Source of the DNA: CAZITB01 sp964542055
GTDB lineage: Bacteria; Planctomycetota; Phycisphaerae; Sedimentisphaerales; CAMDDF01
Direction of reading: 5' to 3'
NCBI GenBank assembly: GCA_964542055.1
Contig: CAZITB010000013.1
Coordinates: forward strand, 1 to 33,688
DNA: 33,688 nucleotides
Part shown: in pieces, positions 25,040 through 30,598 of the stretch
Layout of the letters: every line of letters starts with the position of its first letter
Numbering within the stretch: the stretch's first letter is position 1
Position numbers and translations under genes: made by a program
The notes under the pieces: generated by a model
Seen by the model: the letters and a program-made list of their open reading frames with translations, nothing else
The model's database searches: none
Told to the model about the DNA's origin: nothing

Positions 25040-25492
25040 ATGAGGTTTACGATATTGATAATAATTGGTTTTATTGGGGGCTGTATGAACGAAAGTGATA
25101 AGAGCCAATCTGCCGATTTCAATCTTGAAGATTATAAATGGGAAAATCGAGTTGTTATCTTATATGCTGAGTCTAAGGAGAATGAAGATTACATGGCTTT
25201 TAAGGTAAAATGGGATGCTAATAAAGCGGATGTAAACGAAAGAGAACTGATTTTAGTTGAAGTTTTTGGCAATAGAGAAGGATTTATATGTTCTAACGAA
25301 CTTTCGTATAATTCGGTTGAAAGTCTGACTAGAAGATTCAATTTTGGTATAAAGCCTTTTGAAGTTGTTCTTATCGGCAAGGATGGGACAGTTAAGCTTA
25401 AGGAGGGAAAAAGCGATCCTCGGGAGATTTTCGACTTGATCGATACGATGCCTATGCGACAGGATGAGATGGAAGCGAAATCTGTAGAGTAG
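25040..25492 (+). CDS. DUF4174-family lipoprotein
   Basis: The 150-residue protein starts with a signal peptide and lipobox (ILIIIGFIGGC, Cys15). The body matches DUF4174: LEDYKWENRVVILYAES, a central ERELILVEVFG strand, FEVVLIGKDGTVKLKEG and the diagnostic MPMRQDEM end. The fold is thioredoxin-like, but the redox cysteines are absent, so catalysis by thiol exchange is unlikely. The family function is unknown. The start lacks a strong ribosome binding site. Its stop codon directly abuts the stop of the convergent PAP2 gene. Confidence 0.85.
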   Translation: MRFTILIIIGFIGGCMNESDKSQSADFNLEDYKWENRVVILYAESKENEDYMAFKVKWDANKADVNERELILVEVFGNREGFICSNELSYNSVESLTRRFNFGIKPFEVVLIGKDGTVKLKEGKSDPREIFDLIDTMPMRQDEMEAKSVE

Positions 25493-26203
25493 TTATTCTG
25501 AATCCCGAATTTTCCCTTTTTTTCTGAACCAGTAAGCTATAAACCAGCACAGCAGGGCCCATGAACCTCCAAGTGCCCAGCCTGCAAGAACATCTGTGGG
25601 CCAGTGAACGCCTAGGTAAACTCGGCTTAGTCCTACAAGGACAGCGACAAGAAGGCTAATGACGACAATGTATATTCTTATTGGATACTCTTTGAAAGTC
25701 CCAGCTAGCAAAAAGCCAAGGGTTAGGTAAGTTACCGTGGAGACCATTGCGTGGCCGCTTGGGAAACTTTGTGAGTACACAATCGATCCGTGGGGAACGA
25801 GGTCGGGTCTTGGCCGTCCGAAAATGTTTTTCAGGGCAAATGATAACAATATGCCACCGATAACAGAAAATAAAATCAGATAAGCCGTTTTATGGTGTTT
25901 TGTTATAATTAAGCCTCCTACGCAACCGGCGGTTATAAGAGTCAATACGGCGAGTCCGCCTAATGAGGTTAAGTCTCTTCCCATTTCTTTGAACCAGCCT
26001 GGGCCCCAAGGATCGGATTTGTCCTGGGGATTTCTCATCGCAAGTAAAATAGCTTTGTCGAATTCATGTGTGTCGCCTTCAATTACTTCGTCAGCTATTT
26101 CAGCAAAAAACCATAGGCCGCCGGTTATAAGAATAATCGCAGAAAGTGTAATTAGTAAAAACCGGGTTGTCTGTTTTTCTTTTAAATCATTTATATTTAA
26201 CAT
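25493..26203 (-). CDS. PAP2-family membrane phosphatase
   Basis: The 236-residue protein has about six membrane spans and all three PAP2 motifs in order: KNIFGRPRP (KX6RP), FPSGHA (PSGH, catalytic His) and SRVYLGVHWPTD (SRX5HX3D, nucleophilic His). A long loop (DKAILLAMRNPQDKSDPWGPGW) follows the first span, as in undecaprenyl-diphosphate or lipid phosphate phosphatases. The likely substrate is a lipid (di)phosphate on the periplasmic face, such as undecaprenyl diphosphate or phosphatidic acid. The choice between these is not decidable here. It is convergent with the DUF4174 gene, with zero spacing. Confidence 0.93.
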   Translation of the reverse strand: MLNINDLKEKQTTRFLLITLSAIILITGGLWFFAEIADEVIEGDTHEFDKAILLAMRNPQDKSDPWGPGWFKEMGRDLTSLGGLAVLTLITAGCVGGLIITKHHKTAYLILFSVIGGILLSFALKNIFGRPRPDLVPHGSIVYSQSFPSGHAMVSTVTYLTLGFLLAGTFKEYPIRIYIVVISLLVAVLVGLSRVYLGVHWPTDVLAGWALGGSWALLCWFIAYWFRKKGKIRDSE

Positions 26204-26292
26204 AATAAATCACTCAAGGCTGAAATCTTTATTTAATACCTATATTTATAATAACCCTGGATGGGTAAGGCGTCAATTGAGTAAGTAAAGAT

Positions 26293-26320
26293 TTTGATTT
26301 TAATGGCAGGATGTGATAAT
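26293..26320 (+). promoter_or_regulatory. Candidate promoter for the PPC-domain gene
   Basis: TTTGAT (26293-26298), 16 nt, then GATAAT (26315-26320) preceded by TGT (extended -10-like). It is located 39 bp before the ATG. Confidence 0.4.
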
Positions 26321-26358
26321 ATTTGTTTTAAATTTCTTTGTTAAAATGGATAGCAAAA

Positions 26359-26799
26359 ATGGAATATTCAATTGGTAAACCAGGGAGAATCATCGCGGTA
26401 AAACTAGATGAAGGCGAGAAACTTTATGAATCGATAGAGTCGCTAGCTGAGAGGGAAAATATTAATTGCGGGGCGGTTTTTATTACGGGCGGACTTCGGA
26501 GGGCAAATGTGGTTGTCGGGCCAAAGCAGGAAAATCCAATAGTTCCCGATTTTAAGAATTTTACAGGGCCTGGTGAGGTTCTCGGTGTGGGAACTCTTTA
26601 TAGAGATGATGAAGATAAGCCTAAAATGCATCTTCACTGCGCTGCGGGCAAAAGAGATGAAATTATTGCGGGATGTCCGCGCGGGGGAGCCGAAGTTTTT
26701 TTGATACTTGAAATAACGATCATCGAATTTGAAGGCATAACCGGTGTTCGCAAGATGGTTGAAGAACATGGGGTGAAGCTACTGACATTGCAGAATTGA
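26359..26799 (+). CDS. PPC/DUF296-domain protein
   Basis: The ~146-residue single-domain protein matches the plant-and-prokaryote-conserved PPC fold. The start GRIIAVKLDEGEKLYESI is followed by INCGAVFITGGLRRANVVVG, then GVGTLYRDDEDKPKMHLHCAAG, whose His pair is the presumed metal site. FLILEITIIEFEG closes the domain. Stand-alone bacterial members are trimeric and lack the plant AT-hook; roles are mostly unknown, with DNA binding suggested. The ATG at 26359 is preferred over an upstream in-frame TTG at 26338. A second ATG at 26346 is out of frame. It precedes the sigma-54 promoter of hsp20. Confidence 0.88.
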   Translation: MEYSIGKPGRIIAVKLDEGEKLYESIESLAERENINCGAVFITGGLRRANVVVGPKQENPIVPDFKNFTGPGEVLGVGTLYRDDEDKPKMHLHCAAGKRDEIIAGCPRGGAEVFLILEITIIEFEGITGVRKMVEEHGVKLLTLQN

Positions 26800-26818
26800 T
26801 GATTTTTATTTTTTTGGC

Positions 26819-26851
26819 TGTCAAATTTGCGCCTAAACTGCAAAAATGACA
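26819..26851 (+). promoter_or_regulatory. Candidate enhancer-binding dyad upstream of hsp20
   Basis: TGTCAAATTTGC (26819-26830) and GCAAAAATGACA (26840-26851) are inverted copies matching at 10 of 12 positions with a 9-bp gap. The centre is about 85 bp before the predicted sigma-54 start, the range where bacterial enhancer-binding proteins bind. Confidence 0.5.
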
Positions 26852-26893
26852 ATTTTTTCCTCAGAAAATTAGATCAAAACCCTTGTTTTCTTC

Positions 26894-26910
26894 TGGCACG
26901 GGTGTTGCAT
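26894..26910 (+). promoter_or_regulatory. Sigma-54 (-24/-12) promoter of hsp20
   Basis: TGGCACGGGTGTTGCAT is an essentially perfect match to the TGGCAC-N5-TTGCW consensus. GG (26895-26896) and GC (26907-26908) are exactly 10 nt apart. Transcription would start near 26920, ~52 nt before the hsp20 ATG. Confidence 0.88.
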
Positions 26911-26971
26911 ATATAAATAAAGGAAAGTGAAAATTTCAAAAACCTTTATTTATATTGGAAAGGAGGCTCTT

Positions 26972-27439
26972 ATGGCTAACAATTTGATCAAAAGAAAAGA
27001 AAAAGCAACTCAAGGTCCTCTGGACTTTATGAGGACAGGCCTTGACGATTTGTTCGACAACTTTTTCAGAGAATTCGATTTTGCTCCTTCTTCTCTGGCT
27101 CGGAGTTCAAGTTTTATTCCTCGGATGGATATTACGGGTAATGATAAGGAGTACAAGATTTCGGCGGAACTGCCCGGATTATCTAAGGAAAATGTAGATA
27201 TCGAACTTAATGAGGATATGCTTACCGTCAAAGGTGAGAAAAAATCTGAAATCAAGGAAGAAGAATCGGGTAGATACCATGTCGAGCGGTCTTATGGAAC
27301 CTTCAGCAGGACCGTAAGATTGCCCAATGATATTGATGTGGATTCAGTATCTGCGGATTTCAAAGATGGAGTACTCAATATTACTTTGCCTAAATCCAAA
27401 GAGGCCAAGGAGAAATCCAAAAAGATCCAGATCAAGTAA
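26972..27439 (+). CDS. Small heat-shock protein Hsp20
   Basis: The 155-residue alpha-crystallin-type chaperone prevents aggregation of unfolding proteins. After a flexible N-terminus (PLDFMRTGLDDLFDNFF) comes the alpha-crystallin domain: PRMDITGNDKEYKISAELPG, ENVDIELNEDMLTVKGEK, SYGTFSRTVRLPNDID, and the closing FKDGVLNITLPK. A basic tail KEKSKKIQIK follows, with the I-x-I motif used for oligomerisation. AAGGAGG 6 nt before the ATG at 26972 sets the start; an in-frame GTG at 26927 lies at the transcription start. It is controlled by the sigma-54 promoter, not the usual sigma-32 or CIRCE type, and has its own terminator. Confidence 0.95.
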   Translation: MANNLIKRKEKATQGPLDFMRTGLDDLFDNFFREFDFAPSSLARSSSFIPRMDITGNDKEYKISAELPGLSKENVDIELNEDMLTVKGEKKSEIKEEESGRYHVERSYGTFSRTVRLPNDIDVDSVSADFKDGVLNITLPKSKEAKEKSKKIQIK

Positions 27440-27454
27440 GGACCTAAAGGGCTA

Positions 27455-27485
27455 AGGGCTGGTAATATTTGCCAGCCTTTTTTTT
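27455..27485 (+). terminator. Intrinsic terminator after hsp20
   Basis: GGCTGG (27457-27462) pairs with CCAGCC (27472-27477) across a 9-nt loop, followed by eight T. Confidence 0.88.
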
Positions 27486-27520
27486 GCGCTATAAGCGTAG
27501 TTGAAAGAGGAGAACTGAAT

Positions 27521-27565
27521 ATGTATAATTACGTAAAATAAATGGATACAATAATTTATAGGTAA
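27521..27565 (+). other. Two back-to-back micro-ORFs before uvrC
   Basis: ATG at 27521, preceded by GAGGAG, reads MYNYVK and stops at 27541. A second ATG at 27542 reads MDTIIYR and stops at 27565. The uvrC ATG follows at 27567. The best ribosome binding site belongs to the first micro-ORF, not to uvrC, which suggests reinitiation or translational coupling. They are too short to judge as peptides. Confidence 0.35.
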
Positions 27566-27566
27566 A

Positions 27567-28898
27567 ATGTCGGATAAAGATAAAATAGAAGATAAGATAA
27601 GAGAAAAAATCAGGAATTTTCCGACTGGTCCGGGTTTGTACTTTATGAAAGGTGCCAAGGACTTGGTTTTGTATATCGGAAAGGCTAAAAATCTTCGCAG
27701 CAGGGTGGGTAGTTATTTTCAGCCGGGGGCTGATATTTTTGGAACGCGTGGACCGAAGATTGCGGAAATGATTAAAAAAGTGGAGGATATTGATTACCTG
27801 GAAACAGCTTCTGAGATCGATGCTATTTTGCAGGAAGCCAGGCTGATCAAGGATATACATCCGCCTTATAATACGCATCTTACTGATGATAAGACTTTTC
27901 CATACCTGGAGATCACGAAAGAGGATTTTCCGGGTGTTTATGTAACACGCAAACCTAGGCGCGGGAGTAAATTATTTGGCCCGTTTACTGCGGTGGCTGA
28001 GTTGCGTCCTGCGATGATAGTTTTGCAGAAGATATTTAAATTTCGGACTTGTAACCTGGAGATAAGTGAGACAGATGATAAAAGGCGTTTTTTTCGGCCT
28101 TGTATTTTGTACAGCATAAAGCAGTGCAGTGCTCCTTGTGCGGCGAGGGTTACGAAAGAACAATATAAAGGTCAAGTCAAAGACCTTGTGAAGTTTTTGA
28201 ATTCCAAGCGGACGACAGTTTTGAGACAGTTGAATAAAGAAATGCAGACGGCGTCTGAGGCGATGGAATTTGAAAGGGCGGCGGTTCTGCGCGACAGGAT
28301 AAAACTGATCGAACGATTGTCTGATAGAGGTACGGTTGAGGATCATGTTCAGCCGGAAGTATTTGCCAGTAATCCGACTGAGGCACTTGAAAAACTTAGA
28401 AAAATTTTGAAGTCCAAGGATATTATTCGAATTATTGAAGGAATTGATATAGCTCATATTCAGGGGAGTGAGACCGTTGGTTCTGTTGTAAAATTTATTG
28501 ATGGAAGACCATTTAAAGCTGGCTACAGGCGGTTCAAAATAAGAACTGTTACCGGAGTTGATGATTATGCGAGTATTTATGAAGTGGTCTCGAGACGGTA
28601 TAAGCATGTGGTAGAGGGGGAAGAGTTATGGCCTGATGTGGTGCTAATTGACGGAGGGCTTGGTCAGCTGCATGCCGCGGGCGGTGCGTTTGAAAAATTG
28701 GGAGCCGGTATGCCGCTGCTTATAAGTATCGCAAAACGTGAAGAAGAAATATTTACGCTTGAAAGTAATAAACCGATTCGGCTGGGAAGCAATGATGCCG
28801 CGAGGAAGCTTTTGCAGTATGTTCGTGATGAAGCGCATAGATTCGCCCAGCATTATCATCATATTTTGAGACGTAAGAAAACCTTGAATGAAGATTAA
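27567..28898 (+). CDS. uvrC: UvrC excinuclease subunit lacking the C-terminal HhH domain
   Basis: The 443-residue nucleotide-excision repair nuclease makes both incisions with UvrB. The N-terminal GIY-YIG domain (~15-95; PGLYFMKGAKDLVLYIGKAK and Glu in ILQEARLIK) makes the 3' cut. A UVR segment (~205-240; ASEAMEFERAAVLRDRI) contacts UvrB. The RNase H-like domain (~290-430) has GIDIAHIQGSETVG, VVLIDGGLGQL and DEAHRFAQHYH, making the 5' cut. Typical UvrC is near 600 residues and ends in a double helix-hairpin-helix for DNA binding. This protein stops (HHILRRKKTLNED) exactly where that would begin, and no HhH-like frame follows. Confidence 0.93.
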   Translation: MSDKDKIEDKIREKIRNFPTGPGLYFMKGAKDLVLYIGKAKNLRSRVGSYFQPGADIFGTRGPKIAEMIKKVEDIDYLETASEIDAILQEARLIKDIHPPYNTHLTDDKTFPYLEITKEDFPGVYVTRKPRRGSKLFGPFTAVAELRPAMIVLQKIFKFRTCNLEISETDDKRRFFRPCILYSIKQCSAPCAARVTKEQYKGQVKDLVKFLNSKRTTVLRQLNKEMQTASEAMEFERAAVLRDRIKLIERLSDRGTVEDHVQPEVFASNPTEALEKLRKILKSKDIIRIIEGIDIAHIQGSETVGSVVKFIDGRPFKAGYRRFKIRTVTGVDDYASIYEVVSRRYKHVVEGEELWPDVVLIDGGLGQLHAAGGAFEKLGAGMPLLISIAKREEEIFTLESNKPIRLGSNDAARKLLQYVRDEAHRFAQHYHHILRRKKTLNED

Positions 28899-28956
28899 AG
28901 GTTTGGTTTAGAAAAATACCGTTTCGCAGAAATAGCGGTATTATGAAAAACTAAAA

Positions 28957-28990
28957 TAAAAAAAAGCCCTGCAGATCGCAGGGCTTTAAA
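28957..28990. terminator. Bidirectional terminator between uvrC and csp
   Basis: AAAGCCCTGC (28963-28972) pairs with GCAGGGCTTT (28978-28987) around a 5-nt loop. The long A run on the plus strand gives a T run for the minus-strand csp transcript, so it serves csp best. Confidence 0.9.
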
Positions 28991-29004
28991 GGTACTAATT
29001 TAAA

Positions 29005-29208
29005 CTACATGGGAGTTACGTTAGTTGCACAAGGGCCTTTTCTTCCCTGTCCAACTTCGAATTCAACCCTTTGGCCTTCATCCAAGGTTGCATAACCATC
29101 AACCTTGATCTCTGAATGATGAACGAAATAATCGTCTCCGCCATCATCAGGAGTGATAAATCCAAAACCTTTTGTTGCATTAAACCATTTTACTGTACCT
29201 GCACTCAC
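29005..29208 (-). CDS. Cold-shock domain protein (CspA family)
   Basis: The 67-residue OB-fold nucleic-acid chaperone has RNP1 (KGFGFITP) and RNP2 (DYFVHHSEI) within GTVKWFNATKGFGF. It melts RNA structure in the cytoplasm. The start is a GTG at 29208, with AGGAG 7 nt upstream. A structured ~94-nt leader precedes it, and a terminator follows the stop. Confidence 0.96.
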   Translation of the reverse strand: MSAGTVKWFNATKGFGFITPDDGGDDYFVHHSEIKVDGYATLDEGQRVEFEVGQGRKGPCATNVTPM

Positions 29209-29220
29209 GCTACATCTCCT

Positions 29221-29296
29221 TGGCCCAAAAAAAGGCCACTAAATATCTCTCATAACTAGTGTGGGGTTTGTTTCCTTGAGAGATGAAAGGCCACTA
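29221..29296 (-). promoter_or_regulatory. Structured 5' leader of csp
   Basis: Two identical 11-bp copies (plus AAAGGCCACTA at 29231-29241 and 29286-29296) flank a perfect 8-bp inverted repeat, ATCTCTCA (29245-29252) with TGAGAGAT (29277-29284). Next to the start, TGGCC-N8-GGCCA (29221-29238) forms a hairpin touching the AGGAG ribosome binding site. Either TGGCC copy could pair with the single GGCCA, so the leader may switch, as in known temperature-sensing csp mRNAs. Confidence 0.55.
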
Positions 29297-29308
29297 CCCT
29301 AATTTAGG

Positions 29309-29337
29309 ATTTTACAAAATTGGTAAAGCAAATACAA
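29309..29337 (-). promoter_or_regulatory. Candidate csp promoter
   Basis: On the minus strand TTGTAT is followed after 17 nt by TAAAAT (plus 29309-29314). The predicted start near 29302 would put the repeats in the leader. Confidence 0.4.
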
Positions 29338-29441
29338 ACAAAAAAAATAATTTTTTTAAAATCGGCTATTTCTTGGTCAAAAACGCAATATTTCTTCAAA
29401 AAAATTATATAAATTAGTATCAATTCAGGATTATTTTTAGA

Positions 29442-30560
29442 TTAAACGAAGCTGAAATCTGCTAAAACATTATCAGCTATCGGCAGTGCTTTTCGTGAGA
29501 GGCGAACGTTTTTGGGCTCTACAAGGAGCAATTTTTCAACAGCATAAGTATTCACAGGTTTTTCAAAAAGCTGCATAAAATCGTAGCCAGTACGGTCATA
29601 ATACTCTGAAAGATTTATGCCTTTTATCTTTCGAAGGCCAAGAACTGCTGTTTCGCAAGCAAATTCCAGTTGGTTGGGTATCTGGACGCTTGCGTAAGTG
29701 GGCGTGCCGGTTTCAATTGCTGCGACATATTTTTTTATCTCGGGGAAGTTCATAGTTCGCTGGTTCTTGTAATATGATCCGGCTGCGGGGCCTATTCCCA
29801 GGTATTCAGTGTTGTTCCAGTATTTAAGATTATGCTCGCATTCAAATTCAGCGATTGAAAAATTAGAGATTTCATATTGTGAAAAGCCGTTTTCGCGGAG
29901 AATGTCGATGGTATTTTCATACATCATCATATCAATTTCTTCGTCTATTTTTTTAATTTGTTCGGTTTTGAGCATTCTCGAAAGGGCGGTATCTTTTTCG
30001 AAAGAGAGGCTGTATGCACTGATGTGTTTGATTGGTAGTTCAATGGCTTTTTTTAATGTTGAACTCCATGTCAGCAGCGTCTGGTTGGGAATGGCGAATA
30101 TGAGATCGAGTGAGATATTGTCGAAGCCGGATTTAGACGCGGTTGTGACTGCATCGGTTATGATTTGAGGGGTGGAATCTCTGTCGAGTAAATCAAGTTC
30201 GGCTTGTTCAAAGGACTGTGCACCGATAGAAATACGGTTTACTCCGTTGCTTAATAGTTCGTCGAACAGTTCCTTGACAGCTTGCGTGGGATTTATTTCA
30301 ACGGTAAATTCTGGAACCTGGCGGCCTGTTATATGATTGATTTGCTTTATAAGATCGATCAATGCCGGACCGATGCATGAAGGTGAACCTCCGCCGATGT
30401 AAATTGTATCAATATCATCGTCGAGTTTTGTTTTGATTTCAGTGATAAGGCAGTCACAGAGTTTGTTTACATTTTGGCCAGTTACAGGTACCGAATAGAA
30501 ATTGCAGTAGCTACATTTTTTAGAACAGAATGGAATGTGGATATATAGTCCTACCTGCAT
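29442..30560 (-). CDS. hemW: Radical SAM heme chaperone HemW-like protein
   Basis: The 372-residue protein begins with the radical-SAM cluster motif CSKKCSYCNF (Cys12, Cys16 and Cys19) inside HIPFCSKKCSYC. GGGSPSCIGPALI, VEINPTQA and NRISIGAQSFEQAELDLLDR follow. This is the HemN/HemW lineage. The single CxxxCxxC motif with N-terminal HIPFC favours HemW (heme insertion) over oxygen-independent coproporphyrinogen oxidase HemN, whose N-terminus is longer. AGGTGG precedes the ATG. It lies 38 bp after polA on the same strand, probably co-transcribed. Confidence 0.92.
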   Translation of the reverse strand: MQVGLYIHIPFCSKKCSYCNFYSVPVTGQNVNKLCDCLITEIKTKLDDDIDTIYIGGGSPSCIGPALIDLIKQINHITGRQVPEFTVEINPTQAVKELFDELLSNGVNRISIGAQSFEQAELDLLDRDSTPQIITDAVTTASKSGFDNISLDLIFAIPNQTLLTWSSTLKKAIELPIKHISAYSLSFEKDTALSRMLKTEQIKKIDEEIDMMMYENTIDILRENGFSQYEISNFSIAEFECEHNLKYWNNTEYLGIGPAAGSYYKNQRTMNFPEIKKYVAAIETGTPTYASVQIPNQLEFACETAVLGLRKIKGINLSEYYDRTGYDFMQLFEKPVNTYAVEKLLLVEPKNVRLSRKALPIADNVLADFSFV

Positions 30561-30598
30561 TTTCCACCTATGTTACGGTAAGTAAATTATTCATGTTA

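Noticed and set aside
26927..26971. In-frame GTG start adding 15 residues to Hsp20
   Set aside because: It falls within a few bases of the predicted sigma-54 transcription start. The ATG at 26972 has a near-perfect ribosome binding site.
28915..28942. AATACCG/CGGTATT hairpin after uvrC as its terminator
   Set aside because: No T run follows on the plus strand. The downstream element at 28957-28990 is the better terminator.
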